Assembly (NCBI GenBank): GCA_964501335.1
Contig: CAZCTC010000049.1
Location: forward strand, 1-58,134
Source of the DNA: CAZCTC01 sp964501335
GTDB taxonomy: Bacteria > Chloroflexota > Anaerolineae > B4-G1 > SLSP01
DNA: 58,134 bases
Direction of reading: 5' to 3'
The notes below the pieces were generated by a model. The model worked only from the letters and a program-made list of their open reading frames with translations. It did not search any database and was not told the origin of the DNA. Made by a program: the position numbers and the translations under genes. Every line of letters starts with the position of its first letter. The first letter of the stretch is position 1. Positions 49,290 to 57,471 of the stretch are shown piece by piece.

Positions 49290-51983
49290 ATGCGCATCGA
49301 ACGTACCTCATCATCCATAAAAAAAACCCGGCCGGCCCTCCCACTCGAATACGGAGTCCTCGGCCTGACCCTGTTGGCCGTCCTGGCAATCCTGGCCTTC
49401 GTCCTGACCCTCCGGCTGCCCGGCGCTGCCGCCGCGCCTGCCCCGCTCGCCCCACAGGTCGCCACGCCGGTCACCACCGCCACACCGCCGCCCGCTACCT
49501 CCACGCCCACCTCCGCCGACGCCGGCGATCTGCTCGATACCCTCTACATCGACATCGCCCCCGACGCCATGGCTAAAATCTCCGCCAAACGCGACGAGGC
49601 CCTCAAGCTCGGCGTCCTGCTCTCGACCAGCGACGACTACGTTGAGGCTCATCTGCGTCTCAACGACGAAGACATCTCCGCTAAAATGAGGCTCAAAGGC
49701 GACTGGATCGAACACATCATGTTCGACAAATGGTCCTTCCGCATCGTCACCCGCGGCGAACAATACATCTACGGCATGAAAACGCTCGCCATCCAGGACC
49801 CCGCCCGCCGCAGCTATCTCAATGAATGGCTCTTTTTGAAAAACCTCGACCGCGAGGGCGTTCTCGGCGTCCGCTACAACTTTATCCGCGTCGTCCTCAA
49901 CGGCAAATTCATGGGGATCTATGCCGTGGAAGAGGGGATGGCCAAAGAATTGATCGAATCCCGGCAACGCCGCGCCGGTCTGCTCCTGCGCTACAACGAA
50001 GATCTGATGTGGAAATATCGCGCCTACGACGCCGACCCGAATATCCCCATCGGTGTCAACGACTTCTACCTCATCGACGATTACGGCGCCGGCGATACCC
50101 CGCTCTCGGCTCCCGGCATGGCCGCCGCCAGCGATGTAGCCGTCGGCGAACTGCGCGCCGTCTGGACCGGAGAACGCCCGGCCGGTGAGGTCTTCGATGT
50201 AGAACTGATGGGCCGCTTCCTGGCCCTCTCCGACCTCTGGAGCGCCCCCCACGGCCTCATCTGGCACAACCTGCGCTACTACTACAACCCGGTCACGACC
50301 CGCCTGGAGCCGGTCGCCATCAACAGCAACGCCCTCGCCGGCGACCTCAGCCGCATCGGCCTGCCGCTCAGCGCCTTCCCCAACGAACCCAACCTCCGCC
50401 GCACGGTCTTCTATAACGATCCGCTCATCCAGCGCGCCTACATCCAATCGCTCTGGCGAATCAGCCGGCCCGGCTACATTGAAGAGCTGCAACAGGCGCT
50501 CGGCCCCGAATTCGATCAACTGCACGCCGAACTGCTGCCCGAATTCGGCGAAGAGCCCCTCACGCCGCCCTGGGAGACCCTGCGTCAGCGCCAGGCCCTG
50601 GCCCGGGAGATCGTCAATCCCTTCCAGACGACCAATGCTTACATCCAGCGCCCGCAGCCGACCACCGGCACGCTCGCTATGGATGTGGGCAACATCCTGG
50701 CCTATCCCGTGGAACTCCTCGGCCTGACCATCGACGGCCGGTACCTGCCCATCGACCGCAACTGGGTTCAGTCGGATTCCCTGCACCTCACCGTTACGCC
50801 CACCCACGAATCGCCCACCGCCCTCATCCTGCGCGCCCTGCCCGACATCACCGACGATGTACCCTACGTCCACCTCCAGGTGCCGCATACCGCCTTCCCC
50901 CTCTCCGACGAACAGCCCGAAGTGACCCTGGTGACCCGCATGTGGGGCCTCACCCAGACCCTCACCCAGGTCGTCCTGAGCGATTACCCCCAACCGCTGG
51001 CCTCCGGCCCGGTTCCGGACGCCCCCCTGCTCGACGAAGCCCTGGCCCGTTATCCCTACCTGCAAACCCGACCCGATCAGCCCCAATGGCTGCGCATCCC
51101 CGCCGGCACCTGGGAAATCACCCAGCCGCTGGTCCTGCCGGCCGGTTACGGTCTGATCGTCGATCCCGGCACGACGCTGCTCTTCGGCAAAGAAACTTTC
51201 CTGCTGGCCCGCGGCCCCCTGGAATTCCGGGGCACCGCAGAAGCCGCTGTCAGCTTGCGCCCCACGGCCGAACCCTGGTACGGCGTGGTCGTAATGAAAG
51301 CCGGCGCCCCTTCGATCTGGCAATACACCACGGTCGAGCGCACGACCGCCATGAAATTCAAGGGCTGGTCTCTCACCGGCGGCATCACCTTCTACCACAG
51401 CCCCATCCGCCTGGAACACTGCCGCATTCTCGATCCGCGCTCCGAAGACGGCATCAATGTCATGAATGCCCGCTTTGAATTTATCGAAAGCGAATGGGGC
51501 GGCACGGCCTCCGACGCCTTCGATGCCGACGCCGGCAACGGGATCGTCGACGGCTGCTATTTCCACGATATCGGCGCCGATGCGGTAGATGTCAGCTTTA
51601 CCCCGGCCGTAGTGCGCAACCTGCGCGCCGTCAACATCGGCGATAAAGGGATCTCCATCGGCGAAGAGAGCAGCATCACAGCCGAGAACATCTATGTGGA
51701 AAATGCCGATTTCGGCGCGGCCGCCAAAGACAGCTCCCATCTCATCCTGACCGGCGCCACCATCGTCGCCCCACGCATCGCCGGTCTGGCCGCCTACACC
51801 AAAAAACCGGTCTTCGGCCGCACGTCCACCATCTCCGCGACCGACATCACTTTCCAATCGCTGGCGCCGGAACACTATACCCTCATCCAGACCGGCTCCT
51901 GGATCCACCTGAACGGCCAACCGATCTACGGCACCGACATCGACGTGGATGCCCTCTACATCAAATGGGTCAAGGCGCGCTGA
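49290..51983 (+). CDS. CotH-family protein fused to a right-handed beta-helix
   Basis: Protein of about 897 residues. A membrane helix (VLGLTLLAVLAILAFVLTLR) and Pro/Thr linker lead to a CotH domain: MRLKGDWIEHIMFDKWSFRI, GMKTLAIQDPARRSYLNEWL, FIRVVLNGKFMGIYAVEEG and LWSAPHGLIWHNLRYYYNPV with LEPVAINSN. In the last motif the usual Asp (EPxxxD) appears as Asn, so catalysis needs testing. From about residue 590 a right-handed parallel beta-helix follows (GLIVDPGTTLLFGKETFLLA ... SEDGINVMNARFEFIESEW ... ADAVDVSF). It is probably a surface protein. Start 49290 has AGAGGA upstream. It ends in TGATG with the next gene. Confidence 0.88.
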   Translation: MRIERTSSSIKKTRPALPLEYGVLGLTLLAVLAILAFVLTLRLPGAAAAPAPLAPQVATPVTTATPPPATSTPTSADAGDLLDTLYIDIAPDAMAKISAKRDEALKLGVLLSTSDDYVEAHLRLNDEDISAKMRLKGDWIEHIMFDKWSFRIVTRGEQYIYGMKTLAIQDPARRSYLNEWLFLKNLDREGVLGVRYNFIRVVLNGKFMGIYAVEEGMAKELIESRQRRAGLLLRYNEDLMWKYRAYDADPNIPIGVNDFYLIDDYGAGDTPLSAPGMAAASDVAVGELRAVWTGERPAGEVFDVELMGRFLALSDLWSAPHGLIWHNLRYYYNPVTTRLEPVAINSNALAGDLSRIGLPLSAFPNEPNLRRTVFYNDPLIQRAYIQSLWRISRPGYIEELQQALGPEFDQLHAELLPEFGEEPLTPPWETLRQRQALAREIVNPFQTTNAYIQRPQPTTGTLAMDVGNILAYPVELLGLTIDGRYLPIDRNWVQSDSLHLTVTPTHESPTALILRALPDITDDVPYVHLQVPHTAFPLSDEQPEVTLVTRMWGLTQTLTQVVLSDYPQPLASGPVPDAPLLDEALARYPYLQTRPDQPQWLRIPAGTWEITQPLVLPAGYGLIVDPGTTLLFGKETFLLARGPLEFRGTAEAAVSLRPTAEPWYGVVVMKAGAPSIWQYTTVERTTAMKFKGWSLTGGITFYHSPIRLEHCRILDPRSEDGINVMNARFEFIESEWGGTASDAFDADAGNGIVDGCYFHDIGADAVDVSFTPAVVRNLRAVNIGDKGISIGEESSITAENIYVENADFGAAAKDSSHLILTGATIVAPRIAGLAAYTKKPVFGRTSTISATDITFQSLAPEHYTLIQTGSWIHLNGQPIYGTDIDVDALYIKWVKAR

Positions 51984-53287
51984 TGAACTACCGTCGGCTC
52001 CGCCTCACCATCAACCGCACCACCGCCCTCCTTCTCTTCATCGCCGCCGGGCTCTTCGTGCTGATCGCGGGCACCGCGGCCGTCAACTGGCAACAGCTCG
52101 CCGGCGCCCCGTCCCATCCCGACCAACAGGTCGGCCTGACCGGTTGGATCGTCGCGCAGACGCTCCCCTTTGAGACGATCGCCGTGCAACCCGGCCTGCT
52201 CCGCGACCCCGCCGGCCGGCCCATCCTCGACCTGCCCGCCCGCACCGACGCCGCCGGCCTGATCGCCGCGCTGCAAAATGCCGCCCCGGCCTATTGTCTG
52301 GGCCTCAACAGCCTCCCCTGGCAGGGCGTCGAAAACTCGCCCTGGTTCCAGGAACACTACCGCGCCGTCTACCAGACCGGCGCCCCCGATGATCCCGCCT
52401 CGCCCTTGACCCTCTATCGCTACACCGCCTCCCCCTTTGAAACAGGCAGCTGGATCACCACCACCGTCCCCTTCACCGTCGCCGCCGGCGAAGTCATCTC
52501 GCTCACCGGCTACCGGCTGGAAAGCTCCCGCCTCACGCCCGGCGCGCTCTTCCACCTGACCCTCCGCTGGGAAACAGCCGCCGCCATCCACGAGCCGGTC
52601 AACCTCACCCTGCGGCTGCTCGATCCCCAGGGCGAACACGCCCTCCAACATACCGAAAATTCTCTGCCCGGCGGCCTCTCCACCGAATATTGGAACCCCG
52701 GCACCCGCCTGGAAGATCGTTATATCATCGCTCCCCCGCTGGATCTCAAAGCCGGCAGCTATCCGGTTGAAATCACCCTCGCCCGCCGCAACCATGCGCC
52801 CGTGGGCTTACCCTGGCAATTCACCCTTCCGGTTCCTCCCGCCGTCGGCACCGCAGAACCGGCGCCCGATCATCCATTGACGATCGCCCTGGAAAACGGC
52901 ATTTCGCTGATCGGCTATGACGCCCCCGCCGCCTTCACAGCCGGCACCACCGCCACCCTGCGCGTCGCCCTCTACTGGCATGCCGCTCAGCCCCTGCCGG
53001 CCGATTACAAGGTCTTCATCCACCTCCTCACCGCCGACAATCAGGTTCTGGCCCAGGACGACGCCCAACCGGTCGCCTGGACCTACCCCACGACGAAATG
53101 GCAGGCCGGCGAGTACATCCGCGACGAACATGCCCTGCTCCTGCCGCCCGACTTTCCGCGCGGCGATTACCGGATTGCGATCGGAATCTACGATCCGGCC
53201 ACCGGCACCCGGTTGACGCCTCGCGACGCAGCCGGCACCCCCCTGCCCGACCAACGGGTTATCCTGCAATCCCTGCCGGTACGTTAA
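51983..53287 (+). CDS. Membrane-anchored two-sandwich protein, GT39-ectodomain-like module
   Basis: Protein of about 434 residues. One N-terminal helix (TTALLLFIAAGLFVLIAGTA) is followed by a region of unknown fold and then two beta-sandwich modules. The second (RVALYWHAAQPLPADYKVFI ... TKWQAGEYIRDEHALLLPPD ... YRIAIGIYDPATGTRLTPRD) is the type of domain that ends the three GT39 proteins here. It lacks the GT39 membrane part and any catalytic motif I can see. The start overlaps the previous stop by one base (TGATG). It may be an extracytoplasmic adaptor or glycan-binding partner of the flanking CotH proteins. Confidence 0.75.
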   Translation: MNYRRLRLTINRTTALLLFIAAGLFVLIAGTAAVNWQQLAGAPSHPDQQVGLTGWIVAQTLPFETIAVQPGLLRDPAGRPILDLPARTDAAGLIAALQNAAPAYCLGLNSLPWQGVENSPWFQEHYRAVYQTGAPDDPASPLTLYRYTASPFETGSWITTTVPFTVAAGEVISLTGYRLESSRLTPGALFHLTLRWETAAAIHEPVNLTLRLLDPQGEHALQHTENSLPGGLSTEYWNPGTRLEDRYIIAPPLDLKAGSYPVEITLARRNHAPVGLPWQFTLPVPPAVGTAEPAPDHPLTIALENGISLIGYDAPAAFTAGTTATLRVALYWHAAQPLPADYKVFIHLLTADNQVLAQDDAQPVAWTYPTTKWQAGEYIRDEHALLLPPDFPRGDYRIAIGIYDPATGTRLTPRDAAGTPLPDQRVILQSLPVR

Positions 53288-53296
53288 AGGCGCCCT

Positions 53297-55930
53297 ATGA
53301 CGAACAACCAATTTAAACAATTTCTACCGCTCCTGCTGCTGGCCTTCGGACTGGCCGTCATCCTCGGCCTCGCCGAATGGGCCGAACGCTTCCCCGCGCC
53401 CCCCGGCCCTCGCGAAACCCGAAACATCGGCACCACCAGCGGCATCACCTTCACCCCCCTCAGCGGCATCTACGCCGACGGCATCAACGTGGAAATCCAT
53501 ACCCAGGTCGCCGGCGCGCCGATCATTTACGCCCTGAACGGCGTCGCCCCCACCGCCACCGTCGGCTCGATCTACACCCGTCCCTTCCGGCTGGAAAACA
53601 CCGCCCCCGGCGTGACGATCATCCGCGCCCGCGAATTCGTCACCAGCCAGGCCGGCCCGCTGGCCACCGCCGCCTACGTCGTCGGCATAAGCCACACCCT
53701 GCCCATCCTCTCCATTGCCGCCGATCCGGCCGATCTCTGGTCTCCCGAGACCGGCATCCTGATCCAGACCTGGCAGCGCGGCGATGCCTGGGAACGCCCC
53801 GTCGATCTCACCTTCTTCGAGAGCGACCAGGTAACCTTCCAGACCGCCGCGGGCCTGCGCTACCACGACGACGGCGTCTTCAAACGTTTCTGGCGTGAAA
53901 AAGCCACCGGCTTTGAAACACCGCCCGTCCTCAACCTCCACGGGGAACGCCCGGCCTCCACACCCAAACAAAACTTCCGGCTCTACTTCCGGGCCGCCTA
54001 TGGCAACGCTCCCGAACTGAAGGCCGCTATCTTTGCCGATCATCCGCAACAGTCCCCGGACGATCAAACCTACCGCCATCTGCTGCTCGAAGCCGGCGAC
54101 CGCACCGGCCGCTGGACCCTGATCCCGGAATTGATGATGTCACAGATGGCCGATGAACTCGGCCTGCCCGCCGCCCGGGTTCGCCCGACGCTGCTCTTCC
54201 TCAACGACGATTCCTGGGGGATCTACCTGCTCAGCGAACGGGTCGATAATTTCTACACCCGCGACAACTTCGGGATCGACGCCCCCGATCTGATCCGCAG
54301 TCAGAAAGCCAGAGAAGGCACCGTCGACCAGTGGGAAGCCTTCATCGCCTGGGTCAAGGCCCACCCGCTGGAAGAGCCGGCCGCCTATGCCTATATCCGC
54401 AGCCAGATGGATGTGGACGGCTTCATCGATTATGCCATCCTCCGGCTCTACTTCGGCTTCCCCGAAGACGCCCTCTGTGCCGTCCGCGCCCACAACGGCG
54501 GCGGCCGCTGGTTCTGGATCTACGGCAACAGCGCCGACTGGGGCGGCCTGCTCGATCCCGCCCACGAACCGCCGCTCTTCCGCACGGCTGCCGCCGGCGA
54601 AGATTTCGGCCTGCTGCTCCACTCCCTGCTGGGCAACGCCGATTTCCAGGCCCAATTCCTGGCCCGCACCGAAGTCCTGCTCAACACAGACCTCGCCCCG
54701 GCAACGATGCACCGGCGAGTCGATCAATTTGCCGTCCTCCTCCGCCCCGACCTCGGCTACGAAACGGCCCGCTGGCCCTCCCTCACCGCTTGGGAGAGCA
54801 ACGTGGCCGCCCTGCACGACTTCGTCGAACGCCGCCCGGCCCTCTTCTACCAACAGCTGACCGCGCTCTTCAAGCTGGAGCCGGAAACCCGGCTAGCCCT
54901 CTCCATCGAGCCGCCGACCGCCGGTCAGATCTACCTGAACGGCCTGCCGCTGACGACGACATGGGAAGGCCATTTCAACCCCCAGGTCGAACTCCAGGCC
55001 ATCGCCGTTCCCACCGCCGGTCACACCTTCGCCGGCTGGAGCGACGGCATAACCGCAACCCGGCGCACCATTGCGGTCACCCGCACGCCGCAACTCACCG
55101 CACGCTTTGTCCCTTTATCAAACAACGATCCCCTCCTGCGCCCCAACGACGTGACCATCAACGAATACTGGATCAACGACAACGGCACCCCCTATCCCTC
55201 GCTGGAAGACCGGCCCCTCGAAGGCGACTGGGTCGAACTGCTGATCCACCGTACCCAGGACCTGCGCGGCTGGCGGATCACCGACAACGACACCAAAACC
55301 GGCACCGGCGAAGGTTCCCTCATCCTGCCGCAGCTCCCGGTCCTGGCTGCCGTCCCCCCAGACACCGTCATCCTGCTCATCGCCGGCAAAACCAGCATGA
55401 ACAGCTATTACTTCCCCCAGGACGATCTCGACCCCGGCGACGGCCGACTGATCTTCTACGCCGGCAACGCCCACCTGGATACGCAGACCGATCCCGGCTT
55501 CGGCCTCGGCACCGGCCGCGAATCCCTGGCCCTGCTCGCCCCGGGAGCCACCGCCGCCTTCACCGACGACATCGGCATCGACTTCGTCGCCGAAGGAAAC
55601 GCCGTCACCCCTTACACCTTCGGCATCCTGCAAGACGGGGTCCGCTTCGACCATCCCTTCCACGGCCTGGGCAGCGACGACGGCCTCTTCTTCACCGCCT
55701 CGAACTCCAACGACGACGGCCGCATCGGCTGGGTCGTCGATCCGCCGCCCTATCAATCCGGCGATGCCGTCCAGAAAGAGGCCTATCAACGCATCACCCC
55801 CGGCGCCCTGAACGAAGAGCAGCGCACCGGTCTGGCCGCCCTGGGGTGGGATGCCCCCATCATCATCGGCCTCCTCATCCTCATGGCCATCGCCGCCTTC
55901 ATCGTCCGCCGGCTGCGCAAAATTGAATAA
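53297..55930 (+). CDS. CotH-family surface protein with FN3-like, InlB-like and LTD-like domains
   Basis: Protein of 877 residues. In order: a signal or anchor (LLLLAFGLAVILGLAEWAE), a chitobiase/FN3-associated domain (ITFTPLSGIYADGINVEIHT), a CotH region (NFRLYFRAAYGNAPELKAAI, MADELGLPAARVRPTLLFLN, WGIYLLSERVDNFYTRDNFG, DVDGFIDYAILRLYFGFPED), an InlB-repeat-like unit (AGHTFAGWSDGITATRRTIA), a lamin-tail-like domain (NEYWINDNGTPY ... GDWVELLIHR), and a C-terminal helix with basic tail (IIIGLLILMAIAAFIVRRLR). The CotH WDxD region reads IYGNSADWGG, which looks degenerate. It follows its neighbour by 9 nt and closes the cluster. Confidence 0.85.
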   Translation: MTNNQFKQFLPLLLLAFGLAVILGLAEWAERFPAPPGPRETRNIGTTSGITFTPLSGIYADGINVEIHTQVAGAPIIYALNGVAPTATVGSIYTRPFRLENTAPGVTIIRAREFVTSQAGPLATAAYVVGISHTLPILSIAADPADLWSPETGILIQTWQRGDAWERPVDLTFFESDQVTFQTAAGLRYHDDGVFKRFWREKATGFETPPVLNLHGERPASTPKQNFRLYFRAAYGNAPELKAAIFADHPQQSPDDQTYRHLLLEAGDRTGRWTLIPELMMSQMADELGLPAARVRPTLLFLNDDSWGIYLLSERVDNFYTRDNFGIDAPDLIRSQKAREGTVDQWEAFIAWVKAHPLEEPAAYAYIRSQMDVDGFIDYAILRLYFGFPEDALCAVRAHNGGGRWFWIYGNSADWGGLLDPAHEPPLFRTAAAGEDFGLLLHSLLGNADFQAQFLARTEVLLNTDLAPATMHRRVDQFAVLLRPDLGYETARWPSLTAWESNVAALHDFVERRPALFYQQLTALFKLEPETRLALSIEPPTAGQIYLNGLPLTTTWEGHFNPQVELQAIAVPTAGHTFAGWSDGITATRRTIAVTRTPQLTARFVPLSNNDPLLRPNDVTINEYWINDNGTPYPSLEDRPLEGDWVELLIHRTQDLRGWRITDNDTKTGTGEGSLILPQLPVLAAVPPDTVILLIAGKTSMNSYYFPQDDLDPGDGRLIFYAGNAHLDTQTDPGFGLGTGRESLALLAPGATAAFTDDIGIDFVAEGNAVTPYTFGILQDGVRFDHPFHGLGSDDGLFFTASNSNDDGRIGWVVDPPPYQSGDAVQKEAYQRITPGALNEEQRTGLAALGWDAPIIIGLLILMAIAAFIVRRLRKIE

Positions 55931-56168
55931 AAGATCAATAGGCTTGTAAATTCCCCCTCCTTCCCCCACAAAGTAGACATCTATCGGGAACATAATCTTT
56001 GGTCCGTTTCGTTCGTTGGGGGAAGGAGGGGGTGAGGGGGAGGATGAGGGCCAGCGAGATGGGAGGAGAGATTTTTTGTTTATGTTTTGGTGCGCATCAG
56101 AATGCGCACCAAAACATCGGCGTTTTCCTTTACGTTTTAGATCGGCTGTCGCCACTGGAGCTACAAAC
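55931..56168. other. Intergenic region with G-rich tract and hairpin H13
   Basis: Contains a G-rich tract (56018-56050, with GGGGGTGAGGGGG), a partial repeat R (GATGGGAGGAGAGA, T-run) leading into H13, and a single CGTTTTA heptamer pattern (56133-56139). No gene is seen. Confidence 0.55.
56082..56117. repeat. Hairpin family member H13, CAGA loop
   Basis: A perfect 16-bp stem ATGTTTTGGTGCGCAT (56082-56097) / ATGCGCACCAAAACAT (56102-56117) closes on CAGA. Compared with H2, the stem differs at C-G versus G-C position pairs on both arms. It lies 152 nt after the CotH stop and 52 nt before the next start. Confidence 0.9.
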
Positions 56169-57308
56169 ATGTACCGCACCCCAAAATTCATCCTGCTGTT
56201 GCTGACCGGCCTGCTCGCAGGCTGTCAACCCATGGCATCGGTTGCACCCACAGACGCCGCGACACCCTCCCCCACCGCCACACCGCCGCCGCCCACCGTC
56301 AGCCTGCTCCGCGGCCCTTACCTGCAATTGCTCACCCCCGACAGCGTCACCGTCGTCTGGAAAACCGACCTTCCAGCCATGGGCTGTGTCGGCTACGGCC
56401 GGACCGCCCCCAATGAACAGATTGCCTGCACGGATCAGCCCACCGATAATCCGGTCGTCGCCCTGACCGGCCTGCCGGCCTACACCCGCATCCACTACCA
56501 GATCCTGCAAGAGCGCTCTCCCCTCGCAGAACCGACGACCTTCCGCACCGCCGCTCCACCCACCCAAAACAGCTATGCTTTCGTCGTGATGGGCGACACA
56601 CGCAGCGATCTCGAAGCCCACCGGCAAGTCATCGACGCCATCCTGACCCGCCCGCCCGACTTCTACCTTCATACCGGCGATCTGGTCGAAGACGGCAACG
56701 ACCCGGCCCTCTGGGATCAATTTTTCGCCGCAGAGGGAGATCTGATGCGAACCAGCGTCATCTATCCTACCCTCGGCAACCACGAACACGAAAGCCCGAT
56801 CTACTACGACATCTTCCACCTGCCCGGCAACGAAAGCTGGTACTCCTTCGACTACGGCACTGCCCACATCGTCGTCCTGCAACTCGATACCAACGCCAAT
56901 GTCTATCCCGACTCAGAACAATATGCCTGGCTGGAAGCCGATCTCGCCGCAACCCGCCAGCCCTGGAAGATCGTCATGGAACATGTCCCCCCCTACAGCT
57001 CGGGCGAGCACGGCAGCGACCTCATCATCCGGCGAGATCTGGAACCGCTGCTCGAACGCTACAAAGTCGATGTGGTCTTTAACGGCCACGATCACATCTA
57101 CGAACGCAGCGCCGCCCACGGAATCACCTATATCGTCACCGGAGGCAGCGGGGCACCGCTGTACGAGCTCTCCAACAGCAATCCCGCCTCACAATATGCC
57201 GCCAGCGTCCACCATTACATCCGCATCACCGTGAACGATAACCGGATGCAACTGGTAGCCTTCCATCCGGGCGGCGCCGTCCTCGATCAGACAGAGATTG
57301 TGAAATAA
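56169..57308 (+). CDS. Purple-acid-phosphatase-like metallophosphoesterase lipoprotein
   Basis: Lipoprotein of 379 residues. The signal ends in a lipobox (LLTGLLAGC), then a Pro/Thr linker and an N-terminal Fn3-like domain (LLRGPYLQLLTPDSVTVVWK), as in purple acid phosphatases. The metallophosphoesterase domain has all blocks: VVMGDTRSD, LHTGDLVEDGND, TLGNHEHES, IVMEHVPPYSSGEHGSD and VVFNGHDHIYERS. It should be an extracytoplasmic, membrane-tethered dimetal phosphatase. Position after the CotH/VTC cluster suggests, but does not prove, that it counteracts phosphorylation or degrades released phosphate polymers. ATG 56169 has GGAG 8 nt upstream. Confidence 0.92.
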   Translation: MYRTPKFILLLLTGLLAGCQPMASVAPTDAATPSPTATPPPPTVSLLRGPYLQLLTPDSVTVVWKTDLPAMGCVGYGRTAPNEQIACTDQPTDNPVVALTGLPAYTRIHYQILQERSPLAEPTTFRTAAPPTQNSYAFVVMGDTRSDLEAHRQVIDAILTRPPDFYLHTGDLVEDGNDPALWDQFFAAEGDLMRTSVIYPTLGNHEHESPIYYDIFHLPGNESWYSFDYGTAHIVVLQLDTNANVYPDSEQYAWLEADLAATRQPWKIVMEHVPPYSSGEHGSDLIIRRDLEPLLERYKVDVVFNGHDHIYERSAAHGITYIVTGGSGAPLYELSNSNPASQYAASVHHYIRITVNDNRMQLVAFHPGGAVLDQTEIVK

Positions 57309-57326
57309 TAGAGTTCTGCTTTGTTG

Positions 57327-57362
57327 ATGTTTTCGTGCGCCTCAGAAGGCGCACGAAAACAT
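57327..57362. repeat. Hairpin family member H14, CAGA loop
   Basis: A perfect 16-bp stem ATGTTTTCGTGCGCCT (57327-57342) / AGGCGCACGAAAACAT (57347-57362) with loop CAGA. It starts 19 nt after the phosphoesterase stop. Confidence 0.9.
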
Positions 57363-57397
57363 AGCCCTTTTCCAAAGCCGCACAGACGACGCAGGCT

Positions 57398-57471
57398 GTC
57401 TACTTTCTACTTGCTGCTGTCTGCTTTCTTTGCCCTTTTCCAGAGACGACACGGGCAGTCTACTGTCTACT
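57398..57471. repeat. GTCTACT heptamer tracts running into a gene end
   Basis: GTCTACT, TTCTACT, TGCTGCT, GTCTGCT at 57398-57425, then two perfect GTCTACT units at 57458-57471. The second tract contains the stop codon (57460-57462) and last codons of the minus-strand GNAT gene. Confidence 0.8.

Noticed and set aside
49311..51920. 869-codon minus-strand ORF opposite the CotH/beta-helix gene
   Set aside because: Antisense shadow of a gene with clear CotH motifs; no signal, domain or ribosome site of its own.
54331..55926. 531-codon plus-strand ORF in another frame of the last CotH gene
   Set aside because: Arg/Pro-rich out-of-frame reading; the overlapping frame has CotH, InlB-like and LTD-like motifs.
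10231..57362. H-family hairpins as ordinary rho-independent terminators
   Set aside because: The U-rich arm is 5' and the A-rich arm 3' on either strand, and no T-run follows the 3' arm. Canonical terminators are present elsewhere in the window for comparison.
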